Shown here: positions 43,554-52,712 of the stretch, in pieces | Numbering within the stretch: the first letter of the stretch is position 1 | Layout of the letters: each line of letters starts with the position of its first letter | Origin: Massilia sp. BJB1822 | GTDB lineage: Bacteria > Pseudomonadota > Gammaproteobacteria > Burkholderiales > Burkholderiaceae_D | Direction: 5' to 3' | Length of the DNA: 64,000 bases | Assembly (NCBI RefSeq): GCF_013369485.1 | Contig: NZ_JABWEB010000001.1 | Location: 620,001 to 684,000 of the forward strand | Notes under the pieces: model-generated | What the model was told of the DNA's origin: nothing | Database searches by the model: none | What the model saw: the letters and a program-made list of their open reading frames with translations, nothing else | Program-made: the position numbers and the translations under genes

Positions 43554-44734
43554 TGCCTGCCGCCGCTATGAACGGGATTCCACTCGTCGTCCACCTGATC
43601 TACCGCCTCGACTTCGGCGGTTTGGAAACGCTGATGGTGGAGCGCATCAACCGCATGCCGGCGGAGCGCTACCGCCACGCCGTGGTCTGCCTGACCGGTT
43701 TCAATCCCGAGTTCGCGCAGAAGATCAGCAAGCCGGGCGTGGAGCTGCACGCGCTGGGCAAGCAGCCCGGCCTGTCGCTGCATACCCATCTGGCCTTATG
43801 GAAGCTGCTGCGCGCCTTGCAGCCTGCGGTGCTGCACAGCTATAACCTGTCGGCCATCGAATACGCACCGGCTGCGCTGCTGGCCGGCGTGCCGGTACGC
43901 GTCAACGGCGCCCACGGCCGCGACGCCAACGATCCCGATGGCAGCAACCGCAAGCACAATATGCTGCGCCGCCTGATGTTGCCTTTCTACGACTGCTGCT
44001 ACGCCAATTCCGCCGCAATGGAAGACTGGAACCGCAAGGTGATCGGCGTGCCGGATCATAAGAGCCGCATGCTGGCGAACGGCATCGACGCGGAAAAATT
44101 CCGCGCGCGCGGCAACGGCGAAGCGCCGCGCTTCTTCGATGGGCAGAAGGTGATCGGCACCGTGGGCCGGGTGCAGGACGTGAAGGACCATGCCACGCTG
44201 ATGGATGCCTTCATCGCGCTGCGCCAGCGCCGCCCCGACCTGGCACCCTCGCTGCGCCTGGCCATCGTCGGCGACGGCCCGCTGCTGGAAGCCATGCGCG
44301 CCAAAGCCGATGCCGCAGGCATTGCCGATGCGGTCTGGCTGCCCGGTGCGCGCACCGACGTGGCCGACATCCTGCGCAGCTTCAGCGTCTTTGCCATGTC
44401 CTCGATTGCCGAAGGCACGCCGGGATCGGCGCTGGAAGCCATGGCCAGCGGCCTGCCCGTGGTGGGCACGCGCGTCGGCGGCATTCCCGAAGTGATCGAG
44501 GAGGGCGTCACCGGCCTGCTGGTGCCGCCCTCCGATCCAGCCGCCATGGCGGCGGCGCTGGAACAATATGTGGCATCGCCGGAACTGGCGGCCCGCCATG
44601 GCGCGGCGGGCCGCGAGCGCGTGCTGCGCAAGTACAGCATGGCGGCCATGGTGGCCGGCTACCAGGCGCTGTACGACACCCTGTGCGAACGTAAGATCAA
44701 ACTGAGAAGGGCGGTCCCATCATGTGTGGAATAG
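43550..44734 (+). CDS. XrtA/PEP-CTERM system glycosyltransferase 2
   Basis: 394 residues, GT4 fold: LVVHLIYRLDFGGLETLMVE at the N-terminus (glycine loop), VNGAHGRDANDPDG, GTVGRVQDVKDHATLMDAF, and the donor site FAMSSIAEGTPGSALEAMAS with the EGTPxxxLE pattern. Downstream neighbour of xrtA and typical of exosortase A loci. ATG 43550 overlaps the xrtA stop. Overlaps the amidotransferase by 13 bp. Confidence 0.9.
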   Translation: MMPAAAMNGIPLVVHLIYRLDFGGLETLMVERINRMPAERYRHAVVCLTGFNPEFAQKISKPGVELHALGKQPGLSLHTHLALWKLLRALQPAVLHSYNLSAIEYAPAALLAGVPVRVNGAHGRDANDPDGSNRKHNMLRRLMLPFYDCCYANSAAMEDWNRKVIGVPDHKSRMLANGIDAEKFRARGNGEAPRFFDGQKVIGTVGRVQDVKDHATLMDAFIALRQRRPDLAPSLRLAIVGDGPLLEAMRAKADAAGIADAVWLPGARTDVADILRSFSVFAMSSIAEGTPGSALEAMASGLPVVGTRVGGIPEVIEEGVTGLLVPPSDPAAMAAALEQYVASPELAARHGAAGRERVLRKYSMAAMVAGYQALYDTLCERKIKLRRAVPSCVE

Positions 44735-46617
44735 TCGGCATCCTGGACACGCGCGGCAAGCGCGAAATCGATCAGGACCAGCTGCGCCGGATGAACGATA
44801 CGCAGCACCATCGCGGTCCGGACGAAGGCGATATCTATGTGGAACCCGGCGTCGGCTTCGGCCACCGCCGCCTGTCCGTGATCGACATCTCGCTGGGCCA
44901 GCAACCGCTGGGCAACGAGGATGGCAGCGTGATGGTCTGCTACAACGGCGAGATCTACAACTACCGCGAACTGACGGCGGAACTGAAAGCGCTCGGCCAC
45001 ACCTTCAAGACCAAGAGTGACACCGAGGTGATCGTGCACGCCTGGGAAGAGTGGGGAGAGCAATGCGTGGAGCATTTCCGCGGCATGTTCGCCTTCGGCC
45101 TGTGGGACCGGAACAAGCAGGTGATGTTCCTGGCGCGCGACCGCATGGGCGTGAAGCCGATGTATTACGCCATGCTGCCGGACGGCTTCTTCGTTTTCAG
45201 CTCCGAGCTGAAAGCCCTGCGTTCGCTGAATGGCCTGCCGCGCGAGATCGATCCGCAGGCGGTGGAGGATTATTTCGCTTACGGCTATGTGCCGGAGCCG
45301 AAGACGATTTACAAAGGCGCATTGAAACTGTCGCCAGGCTTCCGCCTGCTGCAAAAAGTCGGCGCGCCGCTGGGCGAGCCCCAGCAGTTCTGGGACGTGC
45401 CCTTCAAGCGCCATGCCGGCATGACCCTGGGCGATGCCGAGGGCGAGCTGGTGGAGCGCTTGCGCGAAGCGGTGAAAATCCGCCTGGTGGCGGAAGTGCC
45501 GCTGGGCGCCTTCCTGTCCGGCGGCGTCGATTCCAGCGCGGTGGTGGCGATGATGGCGGGCCTGAGCGACGGTCCGGTGAATACCTGCTCCATCGCCTTC
45601 AAGGACAAGGCCTTTGACGAATCGGCTTACGCCGCGCAAGTGGCGCAGCAATACGGAACCGACCACCATGTCGAGACGGTGGACACTGACGATTACGGCC
45701 TGCTCGATACCCTGGCCGACCTGTACGACGAACCGTATGCCGACAGCTCGGCGATCCCGACTTACCGCGTCTGCGAGCTGGCGCGCAAGCGCGTGACGGT
45801 GGCCTTGTCCGGCGACGGCGGCGACGAAAATCTGGCAGGCTACCGGCGCTACCGCTATGCCATGGCGGAAAACCGCGTGCGTGGCCGCATTCCCATCGGC
45901 CTGCGCAAGCCGCTGTTCGGCACCCTGGGACGCCTGTATCCCAAGGCCGACTGGGCGCCGCGCGTGTTCCGCGCCAAGACCACCTTCGAAGCGCTGTCGC
46001 GCGATCTGGTGGAGGGCTATTTCCATGGCGTGTCCATCATGAGCGACCAGATGCGCCAGCAGCTGTTCACGCCCAAGTTCCGCGCCGACCTACAGGGCTA
46101 TAAAGCCATCGACGTGATGCGCGCCCATGCCGACCAGGCGCCGACCGACGATCCGCTCTCGCTGATCCAGTACCTGGACATGAAGACTTATCTGCCGGGC
46201 GATATCCTGACCAAGGTCGACCGCGCCAGCATGGCCCATGCGCTGGAAGTGCGCGTGCCGCTGCTCGACCACAAGCTGGTGGAGTGGATTTCCGGCTTGC
46301 CGCCCGAGATGAAGCTGAACGGCAGCGAAGGCAAGTATGTGTTCAAGAAGAGCATGGAAAACTATCTGCCGAACGACATCCTCTACCGCCGCAAGCAGGG
46401 CTTTGCCGTGCCGCTGGCGGCCTGGTTCCGCGGCCCGCTGCGCGAACGCGTGCGCAGCTCGCTGCTGGGGCCAAACCTGGCCGCTACCGGTATCTTCAAC
46501 CAGGCCTACCTGAACGAGATGGTGGAGCAGCACCAGTCCGGCCGCCGCGATTACAGCGCGCCGATCTGGACGCTGCTGATGTTCGAAGCCTTCCTGAGAA
46601 AAGAGATGCAGGCGTGA
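44722..46617 (+). CDS. XrtA/PEP-CTERM system amidotransferase (asparagine-synthase type)
   Basis: 631 residues. Canonical class II glutaminase N-terminus MCGIVGILDTRG with Cys2 as nucleophile and NTQHHRGPD-like motif (DTQHHRGPDEGD), then the synthetase domain with PP-loop LGAFLSGGVDSSAVVAM and VALSGDGGDENLAGYRRYRY. It would use glutamine to amidate a uronic acid or other carboxyl group on the EPS. This is the complete member of three Asn-synthase-like proteins in the window. ATG 44722 overlaps the previous gene. Confidence 0.92.
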   Translation: MCGIVGILDTRGKREIDQDQLRRMNDTQHHRGPDEGDIYVEPGVGFGHRRLSVIDISLGQQPLGNEDGSVMVCYNGEIYNYRELTAELKALGHTFKTKSDTEVIVHAWEEWGEQCVEHFRGMFAFGLWDRNKQVMFLARDRMGVKPMYYAMLPDGFFVFSSELKALRSLNGLPREIDPQAVEDYFAYGYVPEPKTIYKGALKLSPGFRLLQKVGAPLGEPQQFWDVPFKRHAGMTLGDAEGELVERLREAVKIRLVAEVPLGAFLSGGVDSSAVVAMMAGLSDGPVNTCSIAFKDKAFDESAYAAQVAQQYGTDHHVETVDTDDYGLLDTLADLYDEPYADSSAIPTYRVCELARKRVTVALSGDGGDENLAGYRRYRYAMAENRVRGRIPIGLRKPLFGTLGRLYPKADWAPRVFRAKTTFEALSRDLVEGYFHGVSIMSDQMRQQLFTPKFRADLQGYKAIDVMRAHADQAPTDDPLSLIQYLDMKTYLPGDILTKVDRASMAHALEVRVPLLDHKLVEWISGLPPEMKLNGSEGKYVFKKSMENYLPNDILYRRKQGFAVPLAAWFRGPLRERVRSSLLGPNLAATGIFNQAYLNEMVEQHQSGRRDYSAPIWTLLMFEAFLRKEMQA

Positions 46618-46619
46618 CC

Positions 46620-47897
46620 ATGGGTACTTCCGATTTTCTGGGCACGGCCGCCGAGCCGAAACAAGCGCAGGGCCAGCCGCTGCGCATCCTGCATGTGCTG
46701 GATCACTCGATTCCGCTGCACAGCGGCTACACCTTCCGCACCCGCTCCATTCTGCAGGAACAGCGCGCGTTGGGCTGGGAGACGCATCACATCACCAGCC
46801 CCAAACAAGGCGCTGTCAGCGTCGCGCATGAAACGGTGGATGGCCTGGCCTTCCACCGCACCGAACCGGCCACCGGTCTGATGGCGCGCCTGCCTGTGCT
46901 AAACCAGCTGGCCGTGATCGACCGCCTGGCCGGACGCCTGCTGCAAGTGGCAAAGGAAGTGCGGCCCGACATCCTGCACGCCCACTCGCCGGCGCTGAAT
47001 GCCGTGGCCGCGCTGCGCGTCGGCAAGCAACTGGGCATTCCGGTCGTGTATGAAATCCGCGCCTTCTGGGAAGATGCTGCGGTCGATCACGGCACCAGCC
47101 AGGAATGGGGCTTGCGCTACCGCCTGACGCGGGCGCTGGAAACCTGGGCGCTGAAACGGGTCGATGCCGCCACCACCATCTGCGAAGGCTTGCGCAGCGA
47201 GATCGTGGGCCGCGGCATTCCGGCGCAAAAAGTCGAGGTCATCCCGAACGCCGTGGATATCGGCGATTTCAGCGTCGATGGCGAACGCGATGAGGCGCTG
47301 GCCGCCAGCCTTGGCCTGCAGGGCAAGACGGTGCTGGGCTTTATCGGCTCCTTCTACGCTTACGAAGGCTTGAACGTGCTGCTGCAAGCCTTGCCTGCGG
47401 TGCTGGCCGAACGTCCGGACACGCGCGTGCTGCTGGTGGGCGGCGGTCCCCAGGACCAGAACCTGCGCCAGCAGGCGAAAGAGCTGGGCATTGCGGATCA
47501 GGTGATCTTCACCGGCCGCGTGCCGCATGCCGAGGTACAGCGCTACTACAACCTGATCGATGTGCTGTGCTATCCGCGCCTGAAGATGCGCCTGACCGAT
47601 CTGGTGACGCCGCTCAAGCCGCTGGAAGCGATGGCGCAAGGCCGCCTGCTGGTCGCTTCCGATGTCGGCGGCCACAAGGAACTGATCGACGATGGCCGCA
47701 CCGGCATCCTGTTCCCGGCCGGCGACGCGCAGGCGCTGGCCGGCAAGGTACTGGCCCTGCTGGCTGCGCCGGCCTTGTGGCCGCAGCTGCGCGCCCAGGG
47801 CCGCCGCTTCGTCGAGTCGGAGCGCAGCTGGGCCGCCAGCGTGGCGCGCTATAGTCGCGTGTATGGCGGCGTGGTCGGCAAGGCGCGCCGGCCATGA
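46620..47897 (+). CDS. XrtA/PEP-CTERM system glycosyltransferase 3
   Basis: 425 residues from ATG 46620, GT4: LRILHVLDHSIPLHSGYTFR near the N-terminus, YEIRAFWEDAAVDHGTS, VEVIPNAVDIGDF, LGFIGSFYAYEGL and YPRLKMRLTDLVTPLKPLEA, all recurrent in the exosortase A-specific GT family. The open frame extends into the preceding gene but the family N-terminus fixes the start. Two bases separate it from the amidotransferase stop. Expected to build the EPS repeat unit on the cytoplasmic side. Confidence 0.88.
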   Translation: MGTSDFLGTAAEPKQAQGQPLRILHVLDHSIPLHSGYTFRTRSILQEQRALGWETHHITSPKQGAVSVAHETVDGLAFHRTEPATGLMARLPVLNQLAVIDRLAGRLLQVAKEVRPDILHAHSPALNAVAALRVGKQLGIPVVYEIRAFWEDAAVDHGTSQEWGLRYRLTRALETWALKRVDAATTICEGLRSEIVGRGIPAQKVEVIPNAVDIGDFSVDGERDEALAASLGLQGKTVLGFIGSFYAYEGLNVLLQALPAVLAERPDTRVLLVGGGPQDQNLRQQAKELGIADQVIFTGRVPHAEVQRYYNLIDVLCYPRLKMRLTDLVTPLKPLEAMAQGRLLVASDVGGHKELIDDGRTGILFPAGDAQALAGKVLALLAAPALWPQLRAQGRRFVESERSWAASVARYSRVYGGVVGKARRP

Positions 47898-49006
47898 CTA
47901 CGCCCGCGCTGCGCATCGCGCTGGTGGGGCCGTTGCCGCCGCCGTCGGGCGGCATGGCCAATCAGACCTTGCAACTGGCTTCGCTGCTGCGCGATGAAGG
48001 CGTGGAAGTGGAAACCATCCAGGTCAATGCGCCATACCGTCCGGCCTGGGCGGCGCGGCTGAAAGGCGCGCGCGCCTTGTTCCGCCTGCTGCCCTATCTG
48101 GCGCAGCTATGGCAGGCCGCGGGACGCGTGCAGCTCTTTCACGTGATGGCCAATTCCGGCTGGTCCTGGCATCTGTTCGCGGCGCCCGCCATCTGGATCG
48201 CGCGCATGCGCGGCAAGCCGGTGGTGGTGAATTACCGGGGCGGCGAGGCGGAGACCTTCTTGCAGGGCGCCATCGCCTGGGTGCGTCCCAGCCTGAAACG
48301 GGCCGACGCCCTGATCGTGCCTTCCGGCTTCCTGAAAGCCGTTTTCGCGAAGTTCAAGGTCGATGCGGCCATCGTGCCGAATATCGTCGATCTGGAGCGC
48401 TTCCGCGGCGCCGATGCCGGCGCTGCGCCGGCAGCCGGCCCGCGCCTGCTGGTGTCGCGCAATCTGGAGCCGATTTACGACAATGCCACCGCGCTGCAGG
48501 CTTTCGCCATCGTGCGCGCCAGCCATCCTGGCGCGCGTCTGGTGATCGCCGGTTCCGGCCCCTTGCGCGCCGAACTGGAAGCGCTGGCGGCCAGTCTGGG
48601 CGTGGCCGATGCGGTGAATTTCACCGGCCGGGTCGACCCGCAAGCCATGGCGGTCCTCTACCGCAATGCCGATGTGATGCTGAATTGCAGTCTGGTGGAT
48701 AACACGCCGAATTCCGTGCTCGAAGCCCTGGCCAGCGGCGTTGCCGTGGTCAGCACCGATGTGGGCGGCGTGCCTTATCTGGTCGAACATGAACGCACCG
48801 CCTTGCTGGTGCCGCCGCAATCGCCGCAGCAGATGGCTGACGCCGTCCTGCGCCTGTGCGCCGAACCGGCACTGGCCGCCGCGCTGCGCGAAGCGGGGCT
48901 GCGCATGGTGCAGCAGTTTACCTGGCATAGCGTGCGTCCCCAGTTATTGCAGGTCTATCGCAGCGTGTTGCAGCCCGCTGCCGCCAAAGCATTGAGCCAG
49001 CCATGA
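47894..49006 (+). CDS. Family 4 glycosyltransferase
   Basis: 370 residues, GT4: IALVGPLPPPSGGMANQTLQ at the N-terminus, VPNIVDLERFRG, LLVSRNLEPIYDNATALQAF, RLVIAGSGPLRAEL, and the donor-binding NCSLVDNTPNSVLEALASG. Overlaps the preceding GT by 4 bp and the CapK-like gene by 4 bp. One of at least seven glycosyltransferases in the window, consistent with a long EPS repeat unit. Sugar specificity unknown. Confidence 0.87.
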   Translation: MTTPALRIALVGPLPPPSGGMANQTLQLASLLRDEGVEVETIQVNAPYRPAWAARLKGARALFRLLPYLAQLWQAAGRVQLFHVMANSGWSWHLFAAPAIWIARMRGKPVVVNYRGGEAETFLQGAIAWVRPSLKRADALIVPSGFLKAVFAKFKVDAAIVPNIVDLERFRGADAGAAPAAGPRLLVSRNLEPIYDNATALQAFAIVRASHPGARLVIAGSGPLRAELEALAASLGVADAVNFTGRVDPQAMAVLYRNADVMLNCSLVDNTPNSVLEALASGVAVVSTDVGGVPYLVEHERTALLVPPQSPQQMADAVLRLCAEPALAAALREAGLRMVQQFTWHSVRPQLLQVYRSVLQPAAAKALSQP

Positions 49007-50379
49007 ATACCCGTCCCGCACCCGCTTTGTACACCGCCCTGATCTCGGGCCTGATCTTCCCTCTGCATGAGCGCATGAAGCAGCACGCCAGCGTGGCTGT
49101 GCGGCGGCGCATGGAGGAGTCGCAGTACTGGCCCGAGCCGCGCCTGCAGGACCTGCAATTGCAGCGCCTTAAGCGCCTGCTGCTGCGCGCCCAGTCCAAG
49201 GTGCCGTATTACCGCGAGCTGTTCGCCAGCCTGGATTTCGACCCGGCGCGCGATCTGCGCAGCTTGTCGGACTTGGCGCGCCTGCCCTTGATGGACAAGG
49301 CCACCATCCGCGCCAACTCCGACCGGCTCAAGGCGGACGATGCGGTTGGCCTGGCGCGCTTCAACACGGGCGGCTCCAGCGGCGAGCCGCTGATTTTTTA
49401 TATCGGCAAGGAGCGCGTCAGCCACGATGTTGCGGCCAAGTGGCGGGCCACGCGCTGGTGGAACGTGGATATCGGCGATCCCGAAATCGTGGTCTGGGGT
49501 TCGCCGATTGAACTTGGCGCGCAGGATCGCGTGCGCGCGGTGCGCGACCGCCTGCTGCGCACCCGCCTGCTGCCCGCTTTCGAAATGTCGGAAACCAAGC
49601 TGGATAGCTTTGTCGAGCGTATCCGCGCCACCCGGCCACGTATGCTGTTCGGCTACCCGTCGGCGCTATCGCATATCGCGCGTCACGCCAAGGCGCGCGG
49701 CCAGCGCATGAACGACCTGGGCATCCGCGTCGCCTTCGTCACCTCCGAGCGCTTGTATGACGAGCAGCGCGAACAGATTTCCTCCATCTTCGGTTGCCCG
49801 GTGGCGAACGGCTATGGCGGCCGCGATGCGGGCTTTATCGCCCACCAATGCCCGGCCGGCGGCATGCACATCACGGCCGAAGACATCATCGTCGAAACCG
49901 TCGGCCCGGATGGACAGCCGCTGCCGCGCGGCCAGGCCGGGGAGATCGTCGTCACCCATCTGGCGACCGGCGACTATCCCTTCATCCGCTACCGCACCGG
50001 CGACATCGGCGTGCTCGATACCAAGGCCTGCAGCTGCGGGCGCGGCCTGCCGCTGCTGAAAGAAATACAGGGCCGCAGCACCGATTTCCTGGTGGCCCGG
50101 GACGGCACCGTGATGCATGGATTGGCGCTGGTCTATATACTGCGCGACCTGCCCCAGGTGAAGGCTTTCCGCATTTGCCAGGAGAGCCTGGACCTGACCC
50201 AGGTGCAGGTGGTGCTGGAAGCGCCGCTCGATGCGGAGCTGCGCGCCAGGATCGAGCGCGGTTTCAAGGCCCGCTTGGGCGCGGAGGTGCAGGTCGATGT
50301 GCAGCAGGTGGAGGCCATCGCGCCCGAGAAATCCGGCAAGTTCCGCTATGTGGTCAGCAAGGTTGCGGCGCCGAGGTAA
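49003..50379 (+). CDS. CapK / phenylacetate-CoA ligase-like adenylating enzyme
   Basis: 458 residues of the PaaK/CapK branch of adenylating enzymes: P-loop ARFNTGGSSGEPLIFYIG (about 119-136), GYGGRDAGFIAHQCPAGG, RYRTGDIGVLDTKACSCGRG (zinc or structural cysteines) and the C-terminal KSGKFRYVVSKV. It lacks transmembrane segments. In polysaccharide clusters such proteins are thought to activate acyl or amino-acid substituents for attachment to the glycan. It is embedded between a GT4 and the O-ligase gene, so it probably modifies the EPS. Confidence 0.85.
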   Translation: MNTRPAPALYTALISGLIFPLHERMKQHASVAVRRRMEESQYWPEPRLQDLQLQRLKRLLLRAQSKVPYYRELFASLDFDPARDLRSLSDLARLPLMDKATIRANSDRLKADDAVGLARFNTGGSSGEPLIFYIGKERVSHDVAAKWRATRWWNVDIGDPEIVVWGSPIELGAQDRVRAVRDRLLRTRLLPAFEMSETKLDSFVERIRATRPRMLFGYPSALSHIARHAKARGQRMNDLGIRVAFVTSERLYDEQREQISSIFGCPVANGYGGRDAGFIAHQCPAGGMHITAEDIIVETVGPDGQPLPRGQAGEIVVTHLATGDYPFIRYRTGDIGVLDTKACSCGRGLPLLKEIQGRSTDFLVARDGTVMHGLALVYILRDLPQVKAFRICQESLDLTQVQVVLEAPLDAELRARIERGFKARLGAEVQVDVQQVEAIAPEKSGKFRYVVSKVAAPR

Positions 50380-50388
50380 GGAAAAGAG

Positions 50389-51723
50389 ATGAGGGACTTT
50401 ATCGTTGCAGCGCTGGTATTCGGATCGCTGCCCTATATATTCAAGCGCCCCTGGTTCGGCATGGTGATGTGGATCTGGATCAGCGTGATGAACCCGCACT
50501 CGCAAGGCTGGGGTTTCGCGCGCGACTTCCCCTTTGCCGCGATTATCGCAGGCACCATGGTGCTGTCCATCCTGTTCAACCGCGAAAAATTCCGCATGCC
50601 GCTGACGGCCGTCACCGGCACCTTCCTTCTCTTCATCGCCTGGATGTGCGTGACGGCGCTCTTCGCCATTCACCCCGACCAGGTTGGCACGCAATGGATC
50701 AAGGTGATGAAAATCATGGGCATGACGATTGTCGTCGCCATGCTGGTGACGGAACGGCGCCATATCGAGTGGCTGGTCTGGACGGTGGTGGTATCGATCG
50801 GCTACTACGGCGTGAAGGGCGGCATCTTCACCATCCGCAGCGGCGCCCAGTACCGCGTCTGGGGGCCGATCGGCACCTTCATCGACGGCAATAACGAGAT
50901 CGCGCTGGCGCTGATCATGATCATTCCGCTGATGTATTACCTGCTTTCGCTGATCGACCACAAATGGGGCAAGCGCGCCATGATCGCCTCCATGCTCCTG
51001 TGCGGCATTGCCTCTATCGCCTCGTATTCGCGCGGCGCGGCGGTTGCCATGGCGGCCATGATGTTCTTCCTCTGGCTGAAGAGCAAGAACAAGGCCGTGA
51101 TGGGCAGCCTGCTGGTGCTGTGCATTCCCGTGGCCCTGCTCATCATGCCGGAGCAGTGGCATGCGCGTATCGACACCATCAACACTTACCAGGAAGACGA
51201 TTCAGCCATGGGGCGCATCAATGCCTGGCGCATGGCATTCAACCTGGCCAACGACCGTTTCTTCGGTGGCGGTTTCGAAATCTATGATCCCGAGGTGTTC
51301 CACCGGTACGCGCCGATTCCGGAAGATGTGCATGCCGCCCACAGCATCTACTTCCAGATCCTCGGCGAGCATGGCTGGATCGGCCTGTGGCTGTATCTGA
51401 CCCTGCTGATCCTGACCTGGCGCACCGGCAGCTGGATCATCCGCAACTCGGCCAGGCTGCCGGAATTCGAATGGGCCGCCAATCTGGCGCGCATGCTGCA
51501 AGTAAGCCAGTTGGGCTTCATGGTGGGCGGCGCCTTCCTCAGCCTGGCCTATTTCGACGTGCCGTATTACCTGATGGTGGCCATGGTCGCGACCCGCATC
51601 CTGGTCGAACGCGGCCTGCGCGACGCCAAGCCCTTGCCGGTGCGGCGCGCGCCCAGCGTGTTCGCCGTCCAGCCACCCACCACCGTCCCTGGCGACGAGA
51701 AAGCGCGGCATGAGCCAGTATGA
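50389..51723 (+). CDS. Putative O-glycosylation ligase, exosortase A-associated
   Basis: 444 residues with about ten transmembrane segments, N-terminus IVAALVFGSLPYIFKRPWFG typical of the exosortase-specific ligase family, and the Wzy_C region GASYSRGAAVA-like (IASIASYSRGAAVAMAAMMF), plus periplasmic AAHSIYFQILGEHGWIG. Related to O-antigen ligases; it would transfer a glycan from its lipid carrier to a sorted protein or polymerise the EPS. GAAAAGAG precedes the ATG. A second ligase-like protein is encoded at 798. Confidence 0.88.
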   Translation: MRDFIVAALVFGSLPYIFKRPWFGMVMWIWISVMNPHSQGWGFARDFPFAAIIAGTMVLSILFNREKFRMPLTAVTGTFLLFIAWMCVTALFAIHPDQVGTQWIKVMKIMGMTIVVAMLVTERRHIEWLVWTVVVSIGYYGVKGGIFTIRSGAQYRVWGPIGTFIDGNNEIALALIMIIPLMYYLLSLIDHKWGKRAMIASMLLCGIASIASYSRGAAVAMAAMMFFLWLKSKNKAVMGSLLVLCIPVALLIMPEQWHARIDTINTYQEDDSAMGRINAWRMAFNLANDRFFGGGFEIYDPEVFHRYAPIPEDVHAAHSIYFQILGEHGWIGLWLYLTLLILTWRTGSWIIRNSARLPEFEWAANLARMLQVSQLGFMVGGAFLSLAYFDVPYYLMVAMVATRILVERGLRDAKPLPVRRAPSVFAVQPPTTVPGDEKARHEPV

Positions 51724-52702
51724 AATGAATGGTGGCGGTTCGCCGCTGCTGGAAAAAGGTCTGTTGCGCGTGCTGTCCCCTGGTGGACGGCGCGGTCTCT
51801 CGATCCTGATTTACCACCGCGTGCTGCCGCAAAAAGATCCGCTGTTTCCCGGTGAAGTCGACCGGGAGGAATTCGACCAGCAGCTCGCGCTGCTGAAATC
51901 GCGCTTCACCATTCTGCCCCTGCTCGATGCCGTGCGCCGCGCCCGCAGTGGCGATCTGCCGCCGCGCGCCGCCTGCATCACCTTCGATGACGGCTATGCC
52001 GACAATGCCGAAGTGGCCCTGCCGCTGCTGCTGAAGCATGGCTTGCACGCCACCTTCTTTATTGCGACCGGCTTCCTGAACGGTGGGCGCATGTGGAATG
52101 ACAGCGTGATCGAGCTGGCGCGCCGCGCGCCGGGCGGTGGGTTGGATGCGTCTCCCCTCGGCCTGGGCAAGCATGCCCTGGGCAGCATCGCCGAACGCCA
52201 GCGCGCCATTCCGGCCCTGATCGGCCAATTGAAATACCTGCCGATGGAAGAACGCCTGGCCCAGGTGAATCGGTTGGCCGACCTGGCCCGCTGCGAGCTG
52301 CCGTCGGATCTGATGATGAATACGGCTCAGCTGCACAAGCTGCGCGACGCCGGCATGGGCCTGGGCGCCCACACCGTCAACCATCCGATCCTGGCGCGCT
52401 TGCCGGCCGCGCAGGCACGCCAGGAAATCGCCAGCGGCAAGGCTGCGCTGGAGGATTTGCTGGGCCAGCCCGTGCCCCTGTTCGCCTACCCGAACGGCAA
52501 GCCGGGCGAGGATTATCTGGCCGAGCATGTGTCCATGGTGCGCGAACTGGGTTTCGAAGGCGCCGTTTCCACCGCCTGGGGCGCCAGCAAGGGCCGCCAG
52601 GATGTCTACCAACTACCGCGTTTCACGCCATGGGACCGCAGCCGCCTGCGCTTTGTGCTGCGCCTGGCCAGGAATTTAACCGTCAGCGCACAGCTGGTGT
52701 AA
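51710..52702 (+). CDS. Polysaccharide deacetylase family protein
   Basis: 330 residues, NodB homology domain: ILIYHRVLPQKD, AACITFDDGYADNA (catalytic Asp and metal Asp), GLGAHTVNHPILARL (metal His pair) and FAYPNGKPGED. No signal peptide visible. It is distinct from the XrtA deacetylase at 38492 and resembles PgaB/IcaB-like or lipid-sugar deacetylases. The start overlaps the ligase gene by 14 bp; an alternative ATG lies at 51725. Likely deacetylates an amino sugar of the EPS. Confidence 0.83.
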   Translation: MSQYEMNGGGSPLLEKGLLRVLSPGGRRGLSILIYHRVLPQKDPLFPGEVDREEFDQQLALLKSRFTILPLLDAVRRARSGDLPPRAACITFDDGYADNAEVALPLLLKHGLHATFFIATGFLNGGRMWNDSVIELARRAPGGGLDASPLGLGKHALGSIAERQRAIPALIGQLKYLPMEERLAQVNRLADLARCELPSDLMMNTAQLHKLRDAGMGLGAHTVNHPILARLPAAQARQEIASGKAALEDLLGQPVPLFAYPNGKPGEDYLAEHVSMVRELGFEGAVSTAWGASKGRQDVYQLPRFTPWDRSRLRFVLRLARNLTVSAQLV

Positions 52703-52712
52703 AGAGAGCTCG

